A DNA stretch of 40,741 bases from Bacillota bacterium. Lineage in GTDB: Bacteria; Vulcanimicrobiota; SpSt-956; JAKJGF01. Positions 25,077-31,862 of this stretch are shown here, one piece after another (positions within the stretch are counted from its first letter, which is position 1; each line of letters opens with the position of its first letter). The notes beneath the pieces were generated by a model. The model was given only the letters and a program-made list of their open reading frames with translations, was not told where the DNA came from and searched no databases. Location: NCBI GenBank assembly GCA_022704525.1, contig JAKJGF010000013.1, positions 1 to 40,741 on the forward strand, read 5' to 3'. A program made the position numbers and the translations under genes.

Positions 25077-25697
25077 TTATTTATTTAAGGGAGACGGAGA
25101 AGGTTTTGCTTTATTTTCTCCTTCATCTTTATATATTAAAACATCTTCAAAAGGTTTACTACCAGGGTTAAAAGAATCAACTATTTTAGAAAAATCCTCT
25201 TTAAAAGAATTATAAGAATTTTTCAATGTATCGAAATGTAATATTATACACTGACCATTCTTAATAAAAAAATATTCATCTATTAATATTATCTCTTCAC
25301 GCTCACCATCTTTATATTCTTCCTGCTGTTTTATTAAAAGCCCTTCAACCCCTGCTATATTGATCTTATTTTGTGATAAAATCTTAAATTTATAACCATC
25401 TCCTCCCTGATCAAAGCCTTCAAGTAACCAGGAAGATATATCTTTAAGAGTCATTCCTGCTTCCACAGGAAAACCAAATACATAACATGTAGCAAAATCT
25501 TTATCACCTTTTAACGCTGTAAATATAGTTTCTCCATTTTCTATACTCTCTTCCCATATAGAAGGTAACTTGAGGGTATACCTGTTTTTAGGATCACTAA
25601 AATTTTTTAATTCTCCCTTTTCCTGAGAAAACAGATATCCTCCTGATGATATAAATATAGCTAATAATAAGAAAAAGAATAACATTTTAGAATTCAT
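25077..25697 (-). CDS. Secreted PsbP-like protein (paralogue)
   Basis: 206 residues from the ATG at 25697. A GTG nine bases upstream is also in frame but is only 2 bases from AAAGG, so the ATG is preferred. Signal peptide MNSKMLFFFLLLAIFISSGGYLFSQ; then F-S-D-P-K-N-R-Y-T-L-K-L-P-S-I-W, central A-G-M-T-L-K-D-I, and C-terminal I-I-L-H-F-D-T-L-K-N-S-Y-N-S-F-K-E-D-F-S-K-I-V-D-S-F-N-P, collinear with the downstream paralogue 30 bp away. The C-terminus adds a 30-residue polar tail (KPFEDVLIYKDEGENK). Probably one operon of two. Confidence 0.8.
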   Translation of the reverse strand: MNSKMLFFFLLLAIFISSGGYLFSQEKGELKNFSDPKNRYTLKLPSIWEESIENGETIFTALKGDKDFATCYVFGFPVEAGMTLKDISSWLLEGFDQGGDGYKFKILSQNKINIAGVEGLLIKQQEEYKDGEREEIILIDEYFFIKNGQCIILHFDTLKNSYNSFKEDFSKIVDSFNPGSKPFEDVLIYKDEGENKAKPSPSPLNK

Positions 25698-25796
25698 TAT
25701 TAACACTGCCTTTCTGGTTCTATTTAACTCTCTAAATTTCTATTCTATATTTATAATATTATCCCTTCAGAAAGCTAAAATTTGAGTAGAAAATAT

Positions 25797-25822
25797 GTAG
25801 GGGCGACTTTCGTCGCCCCTAC
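25797..25822. repeat. Perfect GTAG-type REP-like hairpin
   Basis: GTAGGGGCGAC (25797-25807) pairs perfectly with GTCGCCCCTAC (25812-25822) around TTTC. GTAG followed by a GC-rich palindrome is the form of REP sequences moved by RAYT-type Y1 transposases. It touches the 3' end of tRNA-Ala and may end that transcript. Related to 15753-15776. Confidence 0.8.
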
Positions 25823-25895
25823 TGGAGGTAAGCGGATTCGAACCGCTGACCCTCTGCGTGCAAAACAGATGCTCTTCCATCTGAGCTATACCCCC
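25823..25895 (-). tRNA. tRNA-Ala (anticodon TGC)
   Basis: 73-nt cloverleaf: acceptor GGGGGTA with TACCTCC, discriminator A, D-stem GCTC, anticodon loop TTTGCAC, T-arm AGCGG-TTCGAAT-CCGCT. No encoded CCA. Read from the promoter upstream of tRNA-Ile. Confidence 0.98.
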
Positions 25896-25927
25896 CCAAA
25901 AACATTACACAAAAAACTCCTGATTAA

Positions 25928-26001
25928 TGGGCCCTTCTGGATTCGAACCAGAGGCCTCATCCTTATCAGGGATGCGCTCTAACCAACTGAGCTAAGAGCC
26001 C
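25928..26001 (-). tRNA. tRNA-Ile (anticodon GAT)
   Basis: 74-nt cloverleaf: acceptor GGGCTCT with AGGGCCC, discriminator A, anticodon loop CTGATAA, T-arm TCTGG-TTCGAAT-CCAGA. No encoded CCA. Lies 32 bp upstream of tRNA-Ala. Confidence 0.98.
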
Positions 26002-26022
26002 TTAAATCCCAGATTAGAGGTA

Positions 26023-26051
26023 AGTTTATCATATTTTCCTTACAGTGTCAA
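26023..26051 (-). promoter_or_regulatory. Promoter of the tRNA-Ile/tRNA-Ala unit
   Basis: Minus strand TTGACA (26046-26051), 17-bp spacer, TAAACT (26023-26028) preceded by TGA. Transcription would start about 15 bases before tRNA-Ile. Confidence 0.7.
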
Positions 26052-26124
26052 GATACAATTACATTTTTTATCCTTATTACAGATCCAGGTAAAAAGGTGT
26101 CCAAAAAACTTTAAACATATACAC

Positions 26125-26314
26125 CTGTCCCTGTCCGGACTCTAGAGCAAAAGATATGCCGCCATGCGTGAGATTAACCCATTATGCATTACGCATTATT
26201 TAAATTCTAATAAGTTATGAAATATACTATAAATACAAAACTGTAGATTACTGTAATAACAGATTTCATTATAACAGGATCATAGATTTTGCGTAAGAGC
26301 CCGGACAGGGACAG
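26125..26314. repeat. 190-bp element bounded by 19-bp inverted repeats
   Basis: CTGTCCCTGTCCGGACTCT (26125-26143) is inverse, with one mismatch, to 26296-26314. Interior is AT-rich and non-coding. The right end plus GCGTAA is repeated at 24418-24440. The form is that of a non-autonomous mobile element (MITE); no target duplication is obvious. Confidence 0.6.
26181..26201. repeat. Degenerate 7-bp tandem repeat (ATTATGC/ATTACGC/ATTATTT)
   Basis: Three heptamers inside the 26125-26314 element; inverse of the unit at 15730-15750. Confidence 0.65.
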
Positions 26315-26335
26315 ACCTGTGAGATGGATACTAAC

Positions 26336-26857
26336 TTACCTGTCGCAGTCCTTAGAGATCTTCTCTCTAAGATTAAGATACTCCTCTTCTGGCATATAGG
26401 AGCGAATCTTCTCAAGGACTTCGTCTACATCTGTTATTTCTTCTGAATATCTTTTTTCTGCATTTTCTCTAACTTTTTTAAAACCCTCTCTCAAATCTTC
26501 AGGTTTGATCTTACCCTGAGTTTCAAAGTACAGAATTGCCATCTCCCCTATACCAAAAGTCCATCCATAGGAAAAGGGCGCGGAAATCATACCACCTACA
26601 GCTGGTATTAATTTTATAAGGGTAGAACATATCTGACGGCCAAGAAAACCACCTGCAATTGTCACTATCAGAGCCTTTGCAGTCTCAAAATCAATATTTC
26701 TGTCATATTTTCTTCCTATAGTAATTACCATAATACATTGAAGTGGTATCATTAAAAAGTAATCAGAAAAAGGTATTGGAATAGCCCCAATACCGGCAAT
26801 TGCAATTGCATAAGACTGAATAATCTTCCTGCATTCAATTATTCTATCTGTTATCAT
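26336..26857 (-). CDS. DUF697/YcjF-like membrane protein
   Basis: 173 residues from the ATG at 26857, chosen because GAGGTG lies 7 bases before it; an in-frame GTG at 26872 would lack a ribosome site. The hydrophobic region (about 12-115) has the DUF697 pattern: A-I-A-G-I-G-A-I-P-I-P-F-S-D-Y-F then P-L-Q-C-I-M-V-I-T-I-G-R-K-Y-D, and G-G-F-L-G-R-Q-I-C and V-G-G-M-I-S-A-P-F-S-Y-G-W-T-F-G-I-G-E-M-A. The charged C-terminal third is cytoplasmic coiled-coil-like. Such domains often accompany GTPases; none is nearby. The start is 11 bp after the stop of the upstream SdrD-like gene, suggesting an operon. Confidence 0.75.
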   Translation of the reverse strand: MITDRIIECRKIIQSYAIAIAGIGAIPIPFSDYFLMIPLQCIMVITIGRKYDRNIDFETAKALIVTIAGGFLGRQICSTLIKLIPAVGGMISAPFSYGWTFGIGEMAILYFETQGKIKPEDLREGFKKVRENAEKRYSEEITDVDEVLEKIRSYMPEEEYLNLREKISKDCDR

Positions 26858-26868
26858 ACATTCACACC

Positions 26869-27270
26869 TCACAAATCTTCTTTTACTCTAAAATTGACAA
26901 GAGCAATACCATTTTCAGTAACCCTCACAAACTTTGTCCTTTCTTCTTCTAAAGCCAGTATAATCCCCGGAGGAAGAGTCCAGTCATCCAGCTCAAGTAC
27001 ATGAAATCCTCCAGTCATATTTGTAATTGAGTACTTCCCTCCCGGCCCGGTAGTTACACTTGTACCATTCTCTAAAATAATTACTACTCCTTCTACACCC
27101 GGTTCACCTTCATCCTGCTTTCCATTATCATTTTTATCCACATATACCTTTCCGGCTATAACACCTGTAACATCTCCCAGAGGATATATTCCCATATTTT
27201 CAATATTTTCCGCAGAAACTTCCCGGAAAAAAGAAATAATAATTATAAAAATTAAGAATACTTTCTTCAT
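26869..27270 (-). CDS. Secreted protein with SdrD-B-like (Cna-B) domain
   Basis: 133 residues. Signal peptide MKKVFLIFIIIISFFREVSA, then one SdrD-B/carboxypeptidase-regulatory-like fold: I-A-G-K-V-Y-V-D-K-N-D-N-G-K-Q-D-E-G-E-P-G-V-E-G-V-V-I-I-L (about 38-66), followed by T-T-G-P-G-G-K-Y-S-I-T-N and a G-G-F-H-V-L-E-L strand. The D-x-N-x-N-G-x-x-D-x-G-E segment is a calcium-binding loop. In other bacteria this domain occurs in repeats on large surface proteins; a stand-alone single-domain form is less usual. Transcribed with the DUF697-like gene. Confidence 0.85.
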   Translation of the reverse strand: MKKVFLIFIIIISFFREVSAENIENMGIYPLGDVTGVIAGKVYVDKNDNGKQDEGEPGVEGVVIILENGTSVTTGPGGKYSITNMTGGFHVLELDDWTLPPGIILALEEERTKFVRVTENGIALVNFRVKEDL

Positions 27271-27334
27271 TGTTTTTATCCTTTATATTCTTTATAAATA
27301 AAGTGTAATCGGTTATGGATGATGGTTGTTCGGT

Positions 27335-27369
27335 CTTTCACTTTTCACTTTTCACCCTTCACGTTTCAC
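27335..27369. repeat. Degenerate 7-bp tandem repeat (xxTTCAC type) containing a stop codon
   Basis: CTTTCAC, TTTTCAC, TTTTCAC, CCTTCAC, GTTTCAC: five successive units. The last one carries the TGA stop (minus strand, 27366-27368) of the TPR gene. Confidence 0.85.
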
Positions 27370-28658
27370 TTGGCCAATTGTTCCACATGTCTTTCAATTT
27401 TTTCCTGGAGATATGTATTTCCCTGTGATACGGCAAGTTCATAAGCTACCTTGAGTTCACAGGTAAAAAATTCTTCCTGTCCACTTTTAAGATAGGCACA
27501 GGCAAGACTATAATGCAAATAAGAATCCTTTGGCTTATATAATAAAAGTTTTTTATAAATACCTACAGCATTAATATACTGACCATTAGACATATAGGAA
27601 GTTGCTAAAAGTTTATAAGACTCCATATCATTCGGAAATAAAGTAATAACAGTTTTAAATTCAGATATTGCCGCAAGATAATTACCATACTTATAATAAA
27701 TTTTACCTAAATTAAAATGAGCATCCCCTATATAAACTGAATTAGAAGAAATTTGAATAACTTTCTTATTTTCCTCTATGGCTCCGGGGAAATTTTTCTG
27801 AATCTCATAAAGTTCAGCCAGATTACGATGTAACAGATCATTATTCGGTAAAATCCGGGATGCTTTTTTAAATTCCTCCATAGCTTTCTTATATTCTTTA
27901 ACTTTCATATAGGAAGCTCCCAGATAAATATGAGCTAATCCATGGTCAGAGTCAAAAATCAATACCTTCTTAAATGTACCTATAGCTCCTTTATAATTAC
28001 CCTCTTCACTGTATATCTGCCCAAGATATAGATATGCTTTAATATGATGGGGTTTTAATTCTATAACCCGATTAAACTCTTTAATAGCATTATCTATTTG
28101 ATATTTTTCCCTATAAGCTACCCCAAGATTGAAATGAATTTCAGCATTACCGGGATTTAATCTAACGGCTTCTTCATAAGCCTTATTGGCTTTAGCCTCA
28201 TCACCTGACTTACGATAGGTATTTCCAAGATATACCCATGTGTCAGCATTATTTTTATCTATAATAACAGATTCTTTAAAATATTCAACTGCAAGATCAT
28301 ATTCTTTTATCTCATAATATATATAACCGACTCTGTTATAAAAATCTGCATTTTGTGGATTCAATTCAATAGCTTTCTTATATTCTGCTAGAGAAAGTTT
28401 CACTTCACCCATATTATAGTACGTCCTGGCAAGATAAACATGAGACTCTACACTTTCAGGCTTAAACCTTATAACTTTTCTAAAATATTTTACAGCATCA
28501 CTCCATTTTCTGGCTTTAAAGCTCTTCTGGCCATTTTGAAAAAACAACCTGATCTGATTTTCTCCGGGAGAAACACAAATTCCTCTCGAATAAATCATAA
28601 AAGCTATAGTAAATACAAAAAAACATGAACATAAAATAATCAGTAATCTTTTAGACAT
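27366..28658 (-). CDS. TPR-repeat protein with N-terminal membrane anchor or signal
   Basis: 430 residues. MSKRLLIILCSCFFVFTIAFMIYSRG is a signal peptide or anchor, so unlike the giant TPR protein this one is exported or membrane-bound. About ten to eleven 34-residue TPRs follow (for example VESHVYLARTYYNMGEVKLS, IHFNLGVAYREKYQIDNAIK). Such proteins organise periplasmic or outer-membrane assemblies. The ATG has no Shine-Dalgarno sequence: a strong hairpin with a U-rich tract ends directly before it. The stop codon lies in a heptamer array. Partner unknown. Confidence 0.92.
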   Translation of the reverse strand: MSKRLLIILCSCFFVFTIAFMIYSRGICVSPGENQIRLFFQNGQKSFKARKWSDAVKYFRKVIRFKPESVESHVYLARTYYNMGEVKLSLAEYKKAIELNPQNADFYNRVGYIYYEIKEYDLAVEYFKESVIIDKNNADTWVYLGNTYRKSGDEAKANKAYEEAVRLNPGNAEIHFNLGVAYREKYQIDNAIKEFNRVIELKPHHIKAYLYLGQIYSEEGNYKGAIGTFKKVLIFDSDHGLAHIYLGASYMKVKEYKKAMEEFKKASRILPNNDLLHRNLAELYEIQKNFPGAIEENKKVIQISSNSVYIGDAHFNLGKIYYKYGNYLAAISEFKTVITLFPNDMESYKLLATSYMSNGQYINAVGIYKKLLLYKPKDSYLHYSLACAYLKSGQEEFFTCELKVAYELAVSQGNTYLQEKIERHVEQLAK

Positions 28659-28659
28659 T

Positions 28660-28705
28660 TTTTAAAACAAAAAATAAGGAGAATTGAGTTCAATCCCCCT
28701 TATTT
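28660..28705 (-). terminator. Rho-independent terminator of the zinc-ribbon gene
   Basis: Arms AAATAAGG (28672-28679) and CCTTATTT (28698-28705) extend inward through a further imperfect stem; on the minus strand a TTTTTTGTTTT tract follows. It sits between the zinc-ribbon gene and the start of the TPR gene, ending almost at the TPR start codon. Confidence 0.7.
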
Positions 28706-28718
28706 ATAATAAATAATA

Positions 28719-29852
28719 TTACTTCTTTTCTGTTTCTTCTTCCTGTTTTTTTTGTTTACTTTCCAGTTCTCTCAGAGTCTTTTCTACATCAGCAGAAAAT
28801 GCCTCTACCTGTGCTATTATCTGAGTTGCCTGGAAAGCTATTCTAAGGCCTTCATCAATATGCTTTACATCTTTATCATCAAAGTATTTCTTGAGTTCAT
28901 TAAAAGCAATTTCATATTCATCAAAAGCTTTTTTGGCATATATAAATACATCGCCAAACATTTTCTGTTCTTCTTCAGTGAAAAAGGATGTATCCAACTG
29001 TTCATATTCTTTTCTGGCAGTTTCCAGATTCTTGGAAAGCCAGTCAATAGTTTTCTTAAATTTATCAGGAGGAAACTTACCTTCTTTTAGTTCCATACCT
29101 TCTTTGTAAAGACGATCAAAATTAGGATTGGTATAATAAACCTGTTGTTCAGCTCCTACAGTAACTTCTATCTGACTTGTAGGAGTTGCTGCCCCTTTAG
29201 GAAGTTGAGCATTACAGACTTCGCAAAGATTGAGAGTTGCCGGATTACGATGACCACACTGAAGGCATACCTTTGTAGAAGCCATAATAGCACTTTCCTG
29301 AAGGAGCAAGAAAGATTTATATAATCTATTAGTAGCTTTCTGAGCCATCTCCAGACCATCCATAATATGTTTGGTATTGTCATCTTCAAAATATAAATTC
29401 ATTTCCTTAAAAGCATCTCTATGAAGATTAAATGCTCTTTCTATACGTATAACCTGTTCTCGTGCTGTAATAGAATCTGGTTCTCCTTTACGTATCTGTT
29501 CAAATTCTTTAACAGTTTTTTCCAGTTCAACTGCTATTTTCTGTATGGTCTTCTTTAAATCGGCATCAGATACCTTACCATCACAGACTCCCTTTCCTGC
29601 AGATATTAATTCTTTTAGATGAGGAGATTGGTACTCCTGCAATTCACTATCATCCCATTCAGGAAGATCCATATCAAATTCTGTGTCTGATTTAAACTGC
29701 TCCACTTCTTTATCTTTTATTTTTTCTGTGTCTACCTCAACTTCAAAGGTTTCACCAAAAGCAGAAGCAAAATCCATTATAGATTCTTCTTCATCTTCTT
29801 CCTTTTCTTCTTCGTCACCATACTCCTTATCATCGAACTCACCATTACTCAT
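28719..29852 (-). CDS. Zinc-ribbon protein with duplicated helical domain
   Basis: 377 residues, cytoplasmic. An acidic N-terminus (KEYGDEEEKEEDEEES) is followed by two copies of an about 105-residue alpha-helical domain (about 78-182 and 243-355) that flank a zinc ribbon with C196, C199, C210 and C213. The copies share the endings K-H-I-M-D-G-L-E-M-A-Q-K-A-T and K-H-I-D-E-G-L-R-I-A-F-Q-A-T and a preceding Y-F-(E/D)-D motif. The C-terminus is a charged helix rich in Glu and Lys. No known family. A GGAGG precedes the ATG by 9 bases and a terminator follows, so it is probably monocistronic. Possibly an adaptor. Confidence 0.85.
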   Translation of the reverse strand: MSNGEFDDKEYGDEEEKEEDEEESIMDFASAFGETFEVEVDTEKIKDKEVEQFKSDTEFDMDLPEWDDSELQEYQSPHLKELISAGKGVCDGKVSDADLKKTIQKIAVELEKTVKEFEQIRKGEPDSITAREQVIRIERAFNLHRDAFKEMNLYFEDDNTKHIMDGLEMAQKATNRLYKSFLLLQESAIMASTKVCLQCGHRNPATLNLCEVCNAQLPKGAATPTSQIEVTVGAEQQVYYTNPNFDRLYKEGMELKEGKFPPDKFKKTIDWLSKNLETARKEYEQLDTSFFTEEEQKMFGDVFIYAKKAFDEYEIAFNELKKYFDDKDVKHIDEGLRIAFQATQIIAQVEAFSADVEKTLRELESKQKKQEEETEKK

Positions 29853-30018
29853 TAAAATACGCCTCCTTCATCGCCAACATTACTTTTGCTAAAATAAATC
29901 TTCTACCTAAATGCCAGTAAGTGGTAATTTAAAATAATTAATTTATTTAATTAAGGAAATAAAGTTCGACAAAGTCTTTCTTGATTCCTCCTTATTAACG
30001 GCAGGACAAAAATATTTT

Positions 30019-30501
30019 TTATTCCAGATATTTTAAAAGTACTACCTTCTCAGGTTTATAATTAAAATACCTCATAGCAAATAACATAGATCTGCGATTT
30101 GCCACAGTAATATCTCCAGTAACCACAGGAATGCCTCTCTCTATTGCATATTCTTCCACTCTTTTTAGCAGTTTATTACTGACCCTCTTTCCCATGGCAC
30201 TCTCCTCTACTGCTATATTATTTACGTAAATCTCATCCTCTCCTGTTACAGAATCTCTCACATCCTCTACAAGACAAAAACCAAGAAAGGAATGACTCTC
30301 CTTCTCTTCTGCAATAAAGCTTATAAGAGTTTTTTCTTCTAATCTCTTTTTCAGTTCATTACAAAATTCTGATCTGCATTTTTCTATCTCATGAGTAAGA
30401 TATCGTCTCAGAGGGGATAAACTAAAATCCAGATAGGCCTTTAACAATCTGGATATAAAGGGAATATCATTTAAATTACCGGATCTTATAATTATTTCCA
30501 T
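30019..30501 (-). CDS. GNAT-family N-acetyltransferase
   Basis: 160 residues from the ATG at 30501, which has AGGGGG 6 bases before it; an upstream in-frame ATG lacks one. GNAT features: I-I-I-R-S-G-N-L-N-D-I-P-F start, F-L-G-F-C-L-V-E-D strand, I-Y-V-N-N-I-A-V-E-E-S-A-M-G-K-R-V-S-N-K-L-L-K-R-V motif A region, and the closing N-R-R-S-M-L-F-A-M-R-Y-F-N-Y. The usual Q/R-x-x-G-x-G/A loop is AMGKRV. It follows a paralogous GNAT by 14 bp; both carry an L-S-P-L-R motif about 35 residues in. Substrate unknown. Confidence 0.85.
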   Translation of the reverse strand: MEIIIRSGNLNDIPFISRLLKAYLDFSLSPLRRYLTHEIEKCRSEFCNELKKRLEEKTLISFIAEEKESHSFLGFCLVEDVRDSVTGEDEIYVNNIAVEESAMGKRVSNKLLKRVEEYAIERGIPVVTGDITVANRRSMLFAMRYFNYKPEKVVLLKYLE

Positions 30502-30515
30502 AAAAAACCCCCTAA

Positions 30516-31085
30516 TCATTTCAATGGAAATTTTATCTTAAATTTTATACCTTCTAAAGCTTTAATTATTTCTTTTCTCTCTTTTTCCTTATTAGATTCA
30601 AAGGGGAATTTTTTATACATTCTCTTTCTTTCTTCTTCATAATTTCTGGACTTTAAAAAGTTCAGGGCCTTCTCATGAAAACAAGTAATCTGAATAGCAA
30701 TATGTCTTAACCCTTTCCTCATAGCTATACTTTCAGCCCTTGCCAGTAATTTATGGGGAACTTCACTATCCCAGTAAGACTCACCTATAGCGAAGTCAAA
30801 TATCCATGCCTGTTCAATACCTGTAGTACTCTCAGTCACATCAGTAGCCATAAGAAGAAATCCAAGAAGTTTACCATCACTGGACTCTGCAATAAGGAAA
30901 TAAGAATTATTACGAACTGGAAGGTTTTGTTTTACCAGTTCAAGATCTCTCAGATAATTCTTTCTGGCCTTTTCAAGATTTATATTCTCTCTTAAAGGAG
31001 AAAGATGATATTTAAAACATTCTGAAGCAAGTTGAAAAACTGAAGGGAAATCCTCATCTTTAATCTTACGAACTATTATATCCAT
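30516..31085 (-). CDS. GNAT-family N-acetyltransferase (paralogue)
   Basis: 189 residues from the ATG at 31085 (AGGGGG four to five bases upstream). Same architecture as the gene downstream: D-I-I-V-R-K-I-K-D-E-D-F start, Y-H-L-S-P-L-R, L-L-G-F-L-L-M-A-T-D-V, T-T-G-I-E-Q-A-W-I-F-D-F-A-I, and A-L-N-F-L-K-S-R-N-Y near the end. The acetyl-CoA loop is poorly conserved (SYWDSEVP in place of Q-x-x-G-x-G), so catalytic competence is doubtful. The C-terminal 30 residues are very lysine-rich. A tandem duplicate pair in one transcript. Confidence 0.8.
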   Translation of the reverse strand: MDIIVRKIKDEDFPSVFQLASECFKYHLSPLRENINLEKARKNYLRDLELVKQNLPVRNNSYFLIAESSDGKLLGFLLMATDVTESTTGIEQAWIFDFAIGESYWDSEVPHKLLARAESIAMRKGLRHIAIQITCFHEKALNFLKSRNYEEERKRMYKKFPFESNKEKERKEIIKALEGIKFKIKFPLK

Positions 31086-31200
31086 TAATACCCCCTGAAA
31101 TAACAATAATAACTGACAGATAAGCGAATACGATATATTATCAGTTAATTTTATGAACTGACTATAAAAACAATTTAAAAAAGAAAAGAAAATTTCCTCT

Positions 31201-31237
31201 AAATAAAATAAAAAAGAGAGATTTCTCTCTCTTTTTT
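31201..31237 (-). terminator. Rho-independent terminator after the first Met-rich gene
   Basis: Perfect 12-bp stem 31210-31221 with 31226-31237, loop of 4, followed on the minus strand by a T-rich tract. Confidence 0.75.
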
Positions 31238-31258
31238 ATCTACTGAGGACTTAATTTA

Positions 31259-31714
31259 TTAGAACATACCCTGCATCAAACCGCCACCAGCAAATCCGCC
31301 GCCGCCACAGCCAAGGTAGCCACCAAGGCAGCCTGCACTTGCTGATGCAAAGGCATAAGATCCTCCTCCACCGGCACTTGCAAAGGCTCCTGCAAAGGCA
31401 CCTCCGCCAATTGCTCCAGCTCCTGCCATTGCTCCTACGCCGCCCATTCCCTGCATTCCGCCCATTCCCTGCATAGGATTCATTCCGCCGCCACCCATCA
31501 TCTGCATCATCTTCATCATCTTTTTCATCATCTTCATAAGCTTTTTCATCATTTTATGCTTACCATGTTTACCGTGCATATGATGTGGTCCGTGCATATG
31601 GTGTGGTCCGCCCATTCCCTGCATTCCGCCCATCATACCTCCCATTTGTCCTCCACCAAAATAGTTATTAACAATGTTCGTAGTATTCTGTTTGTTTCCT
31701 ATTCCTATTCCCAT
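31259..31714 (-). CDS. Met/Gly/His-rich low-complexity protein, MGIGIGN family, copy 1
   Basis: 151 residues, not a known family. It begins MGIGIGNKQNTTNIVNNYFGGGQ, a head shared with the neighbouring gene at 31863. Then come Gly/Met repeats, a His-rich block (H-H-M-H-G-P-H-H-M-H-G-K-H-G-K-H, about 38-53), a basic Met block (M-M-K-K-L-M-K-M-M-K-K-M-M-K-M-M, about 54-70), and a Gly/Ala/Ser tail with two Cys (CLGGYLGC), ending GGGLMQGMF. No signal peptide. Met and His clusters suggest soft-metal (copper, silver, nickel) binding, by inference only; a self-assembling role is as possible. Own promoter, strong AAGGAAGGATGAG leader, and own terminator. Confidence 0.85.
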   Translation of the reverse strand: MGIGIGNKQNTTNIVNNYFGGGQMGGMMGGMQGMGGPHHMHGPHHMHGKHGKHKMMKKLMKMMKKMMKMMQMMGGGGMNPMQGMGGMQGMGGVGAMAGAGAIGGGAFAGAFASAGGGGSYAFASASAGCLGGYLGCGGGGFAGGGLMQGMF

Positions 31715-31771
31715 TTTTCACTCATCCTTCCTTTTTTTATTTTTTAAAAACTGATGTTATTTTCTTCATAC

Positions 31772-31801
31772 TCTATATCACGACAAATTTTAAAAAGTAA
31801 A
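31772..31801 (-). promoter_or_regulatory. Extended -10 promoter of Met-rich gene 1
   Basis: Minus strand TTTACT (31796-31801), 18-bp spacer, TGA-TATAGA (-10 at 31772-31777). The segment TGTCGTGATATA and most of the leader are shared with the promoter of the second Met-rich gene. Confidence 0.75.
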
Positions 31802-31810
31802 GAGGTCTTT

Positions 31811-31848
31811 TAAAAAAAAATAAAAGAGAGAGGAAAACCTCTCTCTTT
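31811..31848 (-). terminator. Rho-independent terminator after Met-rich gene 2
   Basis: Perfect 11-bp stem, 31823-31833 with 31838-31848, loop AAAA, followed on the minus strand by TATTTTTTTTT. Confidence 0.85.
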
Positions 31849-31862
31849 ATATTAATTAAAAT

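Larger units (their letters stand above)
26002..26335. other. Intergenic region upstream of the tRNA pair
   Basis: 334 bp without a gene. It holds the tRNA promoter, an inverted-repeat element with CTGTCCCTGTCCGG ends and one heptamer array. No 16S or 23S rRNA end is present. Confidence 0.7.

Noticed and set aside
25782..25982. 66-codon plus-strand ORF
   Set aside because: Runs across the REP hairpin and both tRNAs; not a protein gene.
26855..26872. GTG start at 26872 for the DUF697-like gene
   Set aside because: The ATG at 26857 has GAGGTG at 7-base spacing and gives a normal N-terminus.
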